This document shows positions 1 through 6,796 of a stretch of DNA of 10,186 bases, piece by piece. Every line of letters starts with the position of its first letter. Position 1 is the first letter of the stretch. The notes below the pieces were generated by a model. The model saw nothing but the letters and a program-made list of their open reading frames with translations. It ran no database searches and was not told where the DNA came from. The position numbers were made by a program, and so were the translations under genes. Where the stretch lies: contig CAMLSI010000167.1 of NCBI GenBank assembly GCA_946482585.1, positions 1-10,186 on the forward strand, given 5' to 3'. The stretch is from an uncultured Lysobacteraceae bacterium (lineage in GTDB: Bacteria > Pseudomonadota > Gammaproteobacteria > Xanthomonadales > Rhodanobacteraceae).

Positions 1-1
1 C

Positions 2-385
2 CACCCGGTGGCCGGCCGCATGCCGGGCCACATGAACGTGCTGCTGGCCGAGGCCGGCGTGCCGTACGACCTGATCGCCGACATGGACGACGTCAATCCC
101 GAATTCGCGACCTGCGACGTCGCGATCGTGATCGGCGCGAACGACGTCGTGAACCCGGTCGCGCGCACCGACAAGTCGTCGCCGATCTACGGCATGCCGA
201 TTCTGGACGTCATCAATGCGCGACAGGTCATCGTGATCAAGCGCGGCAAGGGCGCCGGATTCGCCGGCATCGAGAACGCGCTGTTCTATGCCGACAATTG
301 CCGCATGCTGTACGCCGACGGCCAGGAAGCCGCGAACCGTCTGATCGCCGAACTCAAGGGCATCGACTCGACCGGGGGCCATTGA
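2..385 (+). CDS. pntB: NAD(P) transhydrogenase subunit beta, C-terminal part (5' end outside the window)
   Basis: This is the end of the beta subunit of the proton-translocating nicotinamide nucleotide transhydrogenase, an inner-membrane enzyme that uses the proton gradient to drive hydride transfer from NADH to NADP+. What is visible is the soluble NADP(H)-binding domain III: the frame is open from base 2 and gives ~127 residues. It starts with HPVAGRMPGHMNVLLAEAGV, followed by the conserved VIGANDVVNP and SPIYGMPILDV segments and a lysine/arginine-rich VIKRGKGAGFAGIENALF stretch. These are hallmark domain III motifs that contact NADP, and they match E. coli PntB closely from memory. The stop is TGA at 383-385. 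The membrane domain and the pntA partner would lie upstream of the window. The gene converges on the dioxygenase gene, with 84 bp between the two stops. The identification is secure; the start cannot be seen. Confidence 0.95.
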   Translation, partial: HPVAGRMPGHMNVLLAEAGVPYDLIADMDDVNPEFATCDVAIVIGANDVVNPVARTDKSSPIYGMPILDVINARQVIVIKRGKGAGFAGIENALFYADNCRMLYADGQEAANRLIAELKGIDSTGGH

Positions 386-402
386 GCGGGGTCAAACAAG
401 CC

Positions 403-418
403 GGTTCGGCGGCGAACC
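403..418. terminator. Small hairpin between convergent genes, possible weak terminator
   Basis: GGTTCG (403-408), a GCGG loop and CGAACC (413-418) form a perfect 6-bp stem 18 bp after the pntB stop, in the 84-bp gap between two convergent genes. There is no T-run on either side, so it is not a classical intrinsic terminator. It could help end or stabilise either transcript. Nothing else is seen in this gap (386-469). Confidence 0.25.
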
Positions 419-469
419 AGGGAGCGATGCCGCTTCGTCGTTCGCCGCTGCGGTGGCCGCCGTTGGCGC

Positions 470-1438
470 TCAAGCCATCGCTGAACGCTCGTTCGCCCTG
501 ACCGCAGCGGGATCGTCGGCGACCGCGACGATGCTGACGAGCGAGGCGATCGCACGCATCACGGGAACGCCGTTGTGCAGACGCAGTTCCCTGGCAATGG
601 GCTCGGCGTCCTGCATGAAGCGGTTCATCAGCGTGCGGTAGTCTGTCCAGCCGGACTCGCTCTCGCCGTACAGGGCCCACAGCGCGCGCCATTCGCGGCC
701 GAGATGGCTCGCGAGCTGGTGCAGTTGCCCGACGCGGGGGTCGGGCCGTGTTTCGTCGAGGATGAAGGTCATCTGCTCGCGAAGCTCCCACGGCGACATG
801 ACCGTAGGCACGTTGGTGGTTTCGATGCGCAGTTGCGGCACGGTCGTGCGGGGGGCGACATGCGTCGGGTTCCACGCTCCCACGTGTCCAGGGACGCGGC
901 TGCCTGCTACGAGCTTCCAGAAGTCGGTTCCGCCGACCGTGTCGGCGACAAGATGGATGCGCGAGCGTTCGGCCGAGTTCACGACCTTGTGCGTGCTCCA
1001 GGTATCGAAGATCCAGCATTCGCCCGCGGCCATGTGGACTTGCCGGCTGCCGCAGTAGAACGTCACGTCGGGCTGGGTGACGATCGGGACGTGAACGCGG
1101 ATGTGATCACGCCAGTAGTAGTCGATGTCCACGTGAGGCGTGACTTCGGCCTGGCCCGACAGCCGCATCAGACGCGAGCGCCCGAACACCGCGCCGAGCG
1201 AGCCGAGTACCTCGCGCAGGTAGGGTAGTCGCTCCATGTGCGGCGTAGGCTGCATGCGGCCGCGCACATCGTCGTTGTCGGCATCTCCGTTGGTCGCGAT
1301 CAGCGGCAGGGCGGAATTGCCCGGAAAGCCCTGCGGATGGGGGCGCCAGACCGATTCGCCGAGTGCGTCGATCTCGGCAGCGAGTTCAGCTGCATCGAAG
1401 CTCAGCGGCAACTGGAGGAACGGATACTGGAGTTTCAT
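470..1438 (-). CDS. Aspartyl/asparaginyl beta-hydroxylase-type Fe(II)/2-oxoglutarate dioxygenase
   Basis: Predicted 322-aa cytoplasmic dioxygenase. Such enzymes use Fe(II), O2 and 2-oxoglutarate to hydroxylate a substrate, in this family classically the beta-carbon of Asp or Asn in a protein. The core is at residues ~90-170: PHVDIDYYW holds H102 and D104, STHKVVN holds distal H150, and RSRIHLV holds R160, which fits the 2-oxoglutarate carboxylate-binding arginine. Spacing and surrounding beta-strands fit the Asp_Arg_Hydrox (PF05118) fold. The C-terminal ~140 residues are not assigned. No signal peptide or membrane segment is seen, unlike the ER-anchored animal enzyme. The ATG at 1438 is chosen because conserved-looking sequence begins there (MKLQYPFLQ); an upstream in-frame extension to 1588 would overlap the sulfotransferase gene and is low-complexity. 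The ribosome binding site is weak. It lies 71 bp downstream of the sulfotransferase gene on the same strand, so co-transcription is likely. The substrate is unknown. Confidence 0.85.
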   Translation of the reverse strand: MKLQYPFLQLPLSFDAAELAAEIDALGESVWRPHPQGFPGNSALPLIATNGDADNDDVRGRMQPTPHMERLPYLREVLGSLGAVFGRSRLMRLSGQAEVTPHVDIDYYWRDHIRVHVPIVTQPDVTFYCGSRQVHMAAGECWIFDTWSTHKVVNSAERSRIHLVADTVGGTDFWKLVAGSRVPGHVGAWNPTHVAPRTTVPQLRIETTNVPTVMSPWELREQMTFILDETRPDPRVGQLHQLASHLGREWRALWALYGESESGWTDYRTLMNRFMQDAEPIARELRLHNGVPVMRAIASLVSIVAVADDPAAVRANERSAMA

Positions 1439-1509
1439 GGCGACCGTGTTTCGAAGTGGGCTGACAGGGCGGAGTGCGGCATGGCGGCGGGTATCGGTGC
1501 CGGAGGGCG

Positions 1510-3303
1510 CTAGGCGTAACCGAACTGCCGTACGTAGGGCGCGAGCGTGTGCTGTGCCGGCTCCATCCATCGGGCGTAACGCTGCCACCGGCCCACGCCT
1601 TTGCTGTTCACGGGCTCGATGACCTGATGGTAGCTGGGCGTCGCGATGTAGCCGCGCCGCGCGGCATGTTCATGGAACGCGACCATCGCATCCGACCATT
1701 CGACGCCGATGAACTCGCAGATCCGACGGGAAAACGCCTCCACGTCCTCGACGACGTCCTCGAGACGCACCTGCAGAACATCGAGTTTCAGCACATCCGC
1801 GTAGGTGTTCCAGGCTTGGAATGCTGCGGCGTAGCCCTGCGCCGTCGATTCGATCTCCTCGCACATGCGCGCGTAAGCCGGGGCGCGAAAGATCTGCATG
1901 TAGTTGCTGAGTACGACGTCCCTCGGATCGCGCAGCGCGAGCACGATCTTCGCGTTCGGGAACAGGCGGTGGATCAGCGGAATCCGCGTCATGTTCAGCG
2001 GATTCTTGTCGACGAGGCGTTTGCCCGCCTCGGCTCTGGTCTGTTCGCGAACCTGCTGCCAATAGTGTGCGCGCAGCGCAGCGCAGGCGTCGGTGTCGAG
2101 GCTTCCGAGGTCGCGCGGATAGGCCAGGCCCTGCTCGCGCATCCGCTGGACGAGGTTGTGGATGAACGGGCGCTCGTCCATGCAGGTGAGCTCGGCATGA
2201 GCATCGAGCATGGTTTCGAGCATGGTGGTGCCGGAACGCGGAAATCCGACGATGAAGATCGGCGAATCCGCGGCGCTCGGTGCGTCGACCGATGGCCACG
2301 CGGCGTAGTCGGCCGCGCTGAGACTGACCGAAGGCAGCAGCATGGCGTCGAGCTCCGCCCCCGCACTCAGTGAAGCGCGCAGCTGTTGCATCTGGATGGC
2401 ATGGCCGCGTTGCAGCCACGTCATCGCCTGCTCTGCGTATCCGCGCGCGTCGCTGATCTTGGCGAGTGCGAAGTTCAGCTCCGGGCGCCGGGAAGCGATG
2501 CGCTCGTCGCGGACCAGGGATTCATAGATCCGATAGGCATCGTCGCGGTTGCCGCTGCGTTCGGCGATCTGCGCTCGCAACACGTCGAGCTCTTCCTTGA
2601 TGCTCTCGTCGCGCAGGGGAATGCGCGCCAGCAATGCACGGGCTTCATCGAGGCGATTGGTGCGTTCGAAAAAGGCCGCGCGTTTTGCGAGTACGCCGAC
2701 ATTGGTCGGCGCGCGCTGTTCGGCGAGCGCGAGCGCGCTGTCGGCTGTCGCCATGTCGCCGCTTTCCATTGCCGTCCAGGCGACGTCGGCGAGGGCGTCG
2801 ACATTGCCCCTCGTCCAGTGTTGCCAGTCTTGAATCAACGCGATGGCCTTGTCGGTCCGATCGGCGCGCTGACAGGCCCGCGCGGTCTGCGCGCGCAGGG
2901 TGGCGTCGTCGGGCTCGAGCGCGAGTGCTGCGGACAAGTGCTCGGCCGCGGACTGGCTCAGGCCAGCGGCGGTTTCGATGAATCCGAGTTCTCGCAGCGC
3001 GCTCGATTGCTGCGGGTCGAGCGCAATGGCGCGCTCGAGCGCTTGGCGGGCCGGCCCCGTGTTGCTGCGCGAGCGCTCGACGTAGCCGAGATTGAGCCAG
3101 TGTTCGGCTCGTTGCGGATAGAGCGTCGTCAACTGTCCGAACACGGTGGCCGCCTCGTCGAGACGTGTCTGCGCGTCCAGACTCATGGCGAGCAGCATCA
3201 ACGCGCCTTCATCTTGCGGATTTTGTGCGACGAGGCGGCGGCTGATCTGCTCGGCTTCGGAAAGGTTGCCCCTCTGCAGGGCATTGAAAGCGTTCTGGAG
3301 CAT
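1510..3303 (-). CDS. TPR-repeat protein with C-terminal PAPS-dependent sulfotransferase domain
   Basis: A 597-aa two-part protein. Residues ~1-310 are helical TPR-like repeats (for example around 34-63, 67-96, 101-130, 205-225 and 250-300, with recurring W/L-N-L-G and A-x-x-L-P signatures), probably a protein- or peptide-binding solenoid. Residues ~345-597 are a sulfotransferase domain, which moves the sulfuryl group from PAPS to an acceptor hydroxyl. The 5'-phosphosulfate loop is IVGFPRSGTTML (351-362) with R356. The 3'-phosphate site is LALRDPRDVVLSNY (455-468), with R458 and S466. DKNPLN (432-437) and the late GRWQRY (571-576) are also typical. The run MLDAH...C..E after the P-loop resembles protein-tyrosine sulfotransferases. 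There is no signal peptide, so it is cytoplasmic. The ATG at 3303 has no clear Shine-Dalgarno sequence. The gene follows the receptor gene, separated by a terminator, and precedes the dioxygenase gene. The domain call is firm; the acceptor is unknown. Confidence 0.9.
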   Translation of the reverse strand: MLQNAFNALQRGNLSEAEQISRRLVAQNPQDEGALMLLAMSLDAQTRLDEAATVFGQLTTLYPQRAEHWLNLGYVERSRSNTGPARQALERAIALDPQQSSALRELGFIETAAGLSQSAAEHLSAALALEPDDATLRAQTARACQRADRTDKAIALIQDWQHWTRGNVDALADVAWTAMESGDMATADSALALAEQRAPTNVGVLAKRAAFFERTNRLDEARALLARIPLRDESIKEELDVLRAQIAERSGNRDDAYRIYESLVRDERIASRRPELNFALAKISDARGYAEQAMTWLQRGHAIQMQQLRASLSAGAELDAMLLPSVSLSAADYAAWPSVDAPSAADSPIFIVGFPRSGTTMLETMLDAHAELTCMDERPFIHNLVQRMREQGLAYPRDLGSLDTDACAALRAHYWQQVREQTRAEAGKRLVDKNPLNMTRIPLIHRLFPNAKIVLALRDPRDVVLSNYMQIFRAPAYARMCEEIESTAQGYAAAFQAWNTYADVLKLDVLQVRLEDVVEDVEAFSRRICEFIGVEWSDAMVAFHEHAARRGYIATPSYHQVIEPVNSKGVGRWQRYARWMEPAQHTLAPYVRQFGYA

Positions 3304-3331
3304 GGCGTGTGTTCGTCGGTGTCAACGAGCG

Positions 3332-3360
3332 AGTATGGCGGTGGTCTGATGCCGCGACAA
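3332..3360 (-). promoter_or_regulatory. Candidate sigma70-type promoter for the sulfotransferase-hydroxylase pair
   Basis: On the minus strand TTGTCG (3360-3355, -35-like, 4/6 to consensus) is followed by exactly 17 bp and CATACT (3337-3332, -10-like, 4/6). This would start transcription near 3325, about 20 nt before the sulfotransferase ATG, and it sits just downstream of the receptor terminator, where a new promoter is expected. The motif is short and was found by eye, so chance is possible. Confidence 0.35.
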
Positions 3361-3385
3361 GGCGAGGTTTCGCCGGCCGAGAACG

Positions 3386-3418
3386 AAAAAAGACCGCGCG
3401 GCTCGCGCCGCGCGGTCT
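3386..3418 (-). terminator. Strong rho-independent terminator of the TonB-dependent receptor gene
   Basis: A perfect 12-bp GC-rich stem, AGACCGCGCGGC (3391-3402) against GCCGCGCGGTCT (3407-3418), closes a 4-nt loop. On the minus strand it runs straight into six Ts (3391-3386). It begins 28 bp after the receptor stop codon. It should end most receptor transcripts before the sulfotransferase gene, leaving that gene dependent on read-through or its own promoter. Confidence 0.9.
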
Positions 3419-3445
3419 CTCGGTACTGCCGTCAAACGCGAAGTC

Positions 3446-6319
3446 TTAGAACTTCACGCCGACACGAGCCCAGTAGAAGCGACCCACGGTGTCGTAGGTA
3501 CGGGCGTCGGTGTTGCTGTCGAAGCCGTACTGCCACAGCTGGTTCGGCTGCTTGTCGAACACGTTGTCCACACCGATTTCGAGATTGGTGTGCAGCGGTT
3601 CGATGTTGTAGCCGAACTGGAGGTTGTGATACGTCACCGCGCCAGCGCGGAACGACTGTTCGGCCGGGCCGCCCGGCTGGATGACGGTGTAGCCGTCGCC
3701 AGCAACGGCCTGCTGGCCGAAGCGGGTCGGACCGATGTAGCGTGCGCGCCAGGATGCGTCGAACGCACCGAGGTTCCACGCCACGCCGGCATAACCGCGC
3801 CAACGGGCATAGTTGCCGTCACCGCCCTGCGAGGACGACACGTACGAACCGGCGTTGTTGAACTGGGTCGAGACGTCACCCTGGACCTTCTGCGAGTTGT
3901 ACTTCGACACGTAGGTCGCGTCCAACGAGAAGCGGAAGTTGCCCCATGCGGTTTCCGGCAGACGGTACTTGAAGCCGAGGTCGATACCCGAGGTGTCGAC
4001 GCGACCCACGTTCGCCGTACGGTTGTTGACGAAGTTGATGTCGCCCACGCCCGTCAGCTCACGCGTGAACAGGTTGCAGTAACGGCCGAAGTTGTAGCAC
4101 TGGTTGATGATCGTCTGCGTACCCAGCGTACCGATGGTGTCGGTCAGGTAGATGCGCCACACGTCGACCGAGGTCGAGAAACCTTCGAGCCATGCCGGGT
4201 CATACACGACGCCCCAGGTGAACGACTTGCCCTGTTCCGGCAGCAGCTGGTCGTTCGAACCGGCCAGCGCCTGCGTCTGCGGGGTGGTCTGCTGGAAGCC
4301 CGGCTGCAGGCCGGCGCAAGCCGGGTTGCCGGCCTGGAAGCCGGAGCCCGAGCACGGATCCTGGTAGGTATCGGCCGACGGGGTGACGCCGCCGTACAGA
4401 TCGGAGATCGTCGGCGAGCGGAAGACTTCCGCAACCGTACCGCGCAGCAGCACGTCGTCGATCGGGCGCCATTCCACACCGATCTTCGAGTTCGTGGTGT
4501 CGCCGAACGCGGAGTAGTCGGAGTAACGCGAACCCAGCGTGAAGTTCAGCGACTTCGCCAGGAACACGTCGCGCAGGACCGGGATGAACAGCTCGGCGTA
4601 GAACTCGCGGACGCTGAGTTCACCGGAGCTCGGCGAAGCGCAGGCGTCGGTCGAGGTCTGGCAGGTGCCGACCGCCGGGTCCGCGATGATCGACGCGAAG
4701 TCCGGCTGGAAGTACTGGTAGTCCTTGCGGTATTCGCCGCCGAACGCGACGCTGAGCGCGCCGGCCGGGAGTTCGACGATTTCGCCGGTCAGGTTGAAGC
4801 GGGCGATCTTCTCGTTCGAGTAGAAGTGAGCAGCCGGCGTGATCGACAGCTTGCGCAGGTTCTCGATGTTCTGACGGCCGGCGGCGGTCTGGTTCTCCAG
4901 GCCGAGCAGGTTGATCGGCGTGCAGTTCGCGATGATCGCGGTCGGGGTGCCGCAACGGGCAACGCCGTTCGCGTCGATGAACGACGGGCCGACGGCGTCA
5001 CGCAGACCGGGCTTGAAGTAGTAGCCCGTGGTCTGGCGGTCCTGGGTCAGGCGCGCCCAGCTGATGCCGGCGTCCCAGGTCCAGGTGTCGCCGAAGCTGC
5101 CGCGCAGACCCGTGTTGAACTGTTCCGACTGGGTCTGGAAGAAGCCGAGACGATTGCCGTCGAGCGACATGCGGATGCCGCCCGAGCCGACGTTCACGCC
5201 GAACGGGTTGTAGATGCTCTGGGCCGAGATGACCGCGCCCGAGTCCTGGCCGAGGATCAGCGGCAGCGGGGCCAGCTGATAGTTCGAACGCGTCTTGTTG
5301 CTGAACGCTTCGACGTAGGCTTCGACGTTGTCCGAGATGCGGTAGTTACCGGCGGCGAACAGACCGCCACGCTCCTGCGGAGTACGCAGGATGTTGAACG
5401 GCGAGTAGTCGTACGTGTCGTTGCCCGGGCCGGAGCCGACGTAGCAACGGAAATCCGTGCCGGCGGTGCCGGGACGGCCGCTGATGCGGGTCACGTTGAC
5501 GTTGGCGGCGGTGCCCGGGCAGTTCAGGCCGAAGCTGGCGGCGACGGTACGCGGAATCACGTAGCGGCCGTTCGGGATGCTGCCCGAACCCAGCGGGAAG
5601 ATGTCGCCGAAATAGTTGTACAGGGCCGGCTGCGAATATTCCCGATCGGCCGCGCTGACGGCGTCCTGACGGTTGTAGGTCACGCCGACCACGAGGCTGC
5701 CACGGTCGCTCGAATGACCGATCGTCAGCGAACCACCCTTGCGCTCGCCGTCGTCGGCATCGGAGACGCCGTAGTCGAAGCTGGCTTCCATGCCCTGGAA
5801 GTCACGACGCGTGATGAAGTTGACCACGCCGCCGATCGCGTCCGAACCGTACACGGCCGAAGCGCCATCCTTCAGGATTTCGATGCGCTCGACCATGTTG
5901 ATCGGGATCGAGTTGACGTCGTTGTAGAACACGCGCTGGCCGTTGATCAGCAGCAGCGTGCGCTGCGAACCGAGGCCGCGCAGCGAAACGGTGGAGGCGC
6001 CAGCACCGCCGCCGTTGTTGACGCCCGGGTTCGTCGCGGCACCGGCGATCGAGGGAGCTTCCTGCAGCAGGTCACCGATGGTGAGCTTGCCGGTCTTTTC
6101 GATAGCGGACTTGTCGATGACGAAGACCGGGCTCGAGGTTTCGAGGTCGACGCGGCGAATGCGCGAACCGGTGACGACGATCGTCTCCAGCGTTTCGCCC
6201 TTGTCGCCGCCTTCATCCTGGGCGAAGGCCGGTGCGGCGGTGAGGCCTACAGCGGCCGCGGTGCCCATGTACAGGGCGTAGCGCACGGCGCGCAGAAGCT
6301 CGTTGCGGTTTTGTCTCAT
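3446..6319 (-). CDS. TonB-dependent outer-membrane receptor
   Basis: A 957-aa outer-membrane beta-barrel receptor of the TonB-dependent family, which imports scarce ligands using energy from TonB-ExbBD. Residues 1-33 are a Sec signal peptide with an APAFA|QDE cleavage site. LETIVVTG (44-51) is the TonB box. The plug is at ~60-172, with TVSLRGLGSQRTLLLINGQR and the conserved VERIEILKDGASAVYGSDAIGGVVNFIT region. The rest is barrel, with EVFRSPTISDLYGG (631-644), DNVFDKQPN (918-926) and a terminal phenylalanine for BAM recognition. Ten cysteines fall in five close pairs in probable outer loops. The ATG at 6319 is preceded by GGAG at 6-nt spacing. A strong terminator follows the stop. A TPR-sulfotransferase and an Asp-hydroxylase gene lie downstream. 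The ligand cannot be read from the sequence; receptors of this type in xanthomonads are often linked to glycan or peptide uptake. Confidence 0.95.
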   Translation of the reverse strand: MRQNRNELLRAVRYALYMGTAAAVGLTAAPAFAQDEGGDKGETLETIVVTGSRIRRVDLETSSPVFVIDKSAIEKTGKLTIGDLLQEAPSIAGAATNPGVNNGGGAGASTVSLRGLGSQRTLLLINGQRVFYNDVNSIPINMVERIEILKDGASAVYGSDAIGGVVNFITRRDFQGMEASFDYGVSDADDGERKGGSLTIGHSSDRGSLVVGVTYNRQDAVSAADREYSQPALYNYFGDIFPLGSGSIPNGRYVIPRTVAASFGLNCPGTAANVNVTRISGRPGTAGTDFRCYVGSGPGNDTYDYSPFNILRTPQERGGLFAAGNYRISDNVEAYVEAFSNKTRSNYQLAPLPLILGQDSGAVISAQSIYNPFGVNVGSGGIRMSLDGNRLGFFQTQSEQFNTGLRGSFGDTWTWDAGISWARLTQDRQTTGYYFKPGLRDAVGPSFIDANGVARCGTPTAIIANCTPINLLGLENQTAAGRQNIENLRKLSITPAAHFYSNEKIARFNLTGEIVELPAGALSVAFGGEYRKDYQYFQPDFASIIADPAVGTCQTSTDACASPSSGELSVREFYAELFIPVLRDVFLAKSLNFTLGSRYSDYSAFGDTTNSKIGVEWRPIDDVLLRGTVAEVFRSPTISDLYGGVTPSADTYQDPCSGSGFQAGNPACAGLQPGFQQTTPQTQALAGSNDQLLPEQGKSFTWGVVYDPAWLEGFSTSVDVWRIYLTDTIGTLGTQTIINQCYNFGRYCNLFTRELTGVGDINFVNNRTANVGRVDTSGIDLGFKYRLPETAWGNFRFSLDATYVSKYNSQKVQGDVSTQFNNAGSYVSSSQGGDGNYARWRGYAGVAWNLGAFDASWRARYIGPTRFGQQAVAGDGYTVIQPGGPAEQSFRAGAVTYHNLQFGYNIEPLHTNLEIGVDNVFDKQPNQLWQYGFDSNTDARTYDTVGRFYWARVGVKF

Positions 6320-6466
6320 TACACTCTCCAACGTCAGAGTTGTGACACAGATCGGGACTAGTACTTTCCTTCCTGGAAAAGGCCAAGGAATTACCTGCCT
6401 AAGCCTCGGCAGCGGCCGATACTAACAACATTCGCAACGAGTGGGAATCCCTGTAGCTTATTTGCA

Positions 6467-6503
6467 ACATGCTTGTGGTTGGCATGTCATGGGGTTCGCC
6501 ATG
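6467..6503. promoter_or_regulatory. Cluster of CATG-centred inverted repeats upstream of the receptor
   Basis: ACATGC (6467-6472), 9 bp, GCATGT (6482-6487) is an inverted repeat. It abuts a second one, CATGG (6488-6492), 6 bp, CCATG (6499-6503). CATG occurs four times in 36 bp. This is a possible operator for receptor control. No known regulator site is recognised, and short dyads of this size can arise by chance. Confidence 0.25.
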
Positions 6504-6534
6504 TTTATGATTCATATTGAAAATAAAAAGATAT

Positions 6535-6546
6535 AAATGCGCATTT
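6535..6546. promoter_or_regulatory. Perfect 12-bp palindrome AAATGCGCATTT in the AT-rich receptor upstream tract
   Basis: AAATGCGCATTT is its own reverse complement. It lies inside a wider TGAAAAT (6518-6524) / ATTTTCA (6543-6549) inverted repeat in the most AT-rich stretch of the gap. Its place about 220 bp upstream of the receptor start suits a dimeric repressor or activator site. This is inference only; the cognate regulator is not in the window. Confidence 0.3.
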
Positions 6547-6764
6547 TCAGCATTTTACAGGTGCTGCGATGGGTGCCGGAATTGCGCGCGAGCGTTGCCG
6601 GAAAGCTGAATGTCCGGACTGAAACGTTAAAAACGGCGTTAACGGGATTATCACGAGGCGGCCGCGGCGGGGCCTGTCGGCGCAGCGATTTCTTAACGAG
6701 GCGCCATCCTTGCGGCGGCCGACCCGAGTGCGGCGTGGTCCTGGACGGACAGCGGGAAGCGTGC

Positions 6765-6787
6765 CGATCGCCTCGGTCGGCGAATCG
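6765..6787 (-). terminator. Hairpin just after the exported-protein gene, weak terminator candidate
   Basis: Nine bases beyond the stop of the 352-aa gene, the minus strand reads CGATTCGCC, a 6-nt loop, then GGCGATCG: 8 base pairs with one bulged T. No T-run follows, so it is at best a rho-assisted or mRNA-stabilising structure. Confidence 0.25.
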
Positions 6788-6796
6788 GAGGGGCGG

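Larger units (their letters stand above)
6320..6796. other. 477-bp intergenic region upstream of the receptor gene
   Basis: No convincing gene is seen on either strand. The receptor-proximal part (6320-6420) should be 5' leader and contains a possible hairpin, TTCCTT (6366-6371) with AAGGAA (6385-6390). A markedly AT-rich tract spans about 6504-6560, unlike the surrounding DNA, and is the likely promoter or regulator area, but no clean -35/-10 pair could be fixed. Several dyads are listed separately. The distal part (about 6580-6796) is GC-rich again and follows the stop of the exported-protein gene. Confidence 0.6.

Noticed and set aside
1439..1588. 50-residue N-terminal extension of the hydroxylase
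   Set aside because: It would overlap the end of the sulfotransferase gene, is R/A-rich low-complexity sequence, and the family-like sequence begins at the ATG at 1438.
3304..3445. Search for a small precursor-peptide gene next to the modifying enzymes
   Set aside because: The gap holds a terminator and a promoter candidate but no ATG-started small frame with a ribosome site; the 71-bp gap at 1439-1509 is likewise empty.
1474..3684. Long plus-strand frames (1474-2373 and 2386-3684) over the sulfotransferase
   Set aside because: They are antisense shadows of a gene with clear PAPS-binding motifs; the products have no recognisable domain, and the second runs through the terminator hairpin.
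6340..6355. TGTGACACAGATC as a Clp/CRP-type site in the receptor leader
   Set aside because: Only the TGTGA half is present; the matching TCACA at 6-bp spacing is missing.
3590..6361. 923-codon open frame antisense to the receptor gene
   Set aside because: It is a high-GC shadow: the minus-strand receptor has a full set of family motifs, signal peptide, ribosome site and terminator, whereas this frame translates to a V/R/D-rich low-complexity product with no domain.
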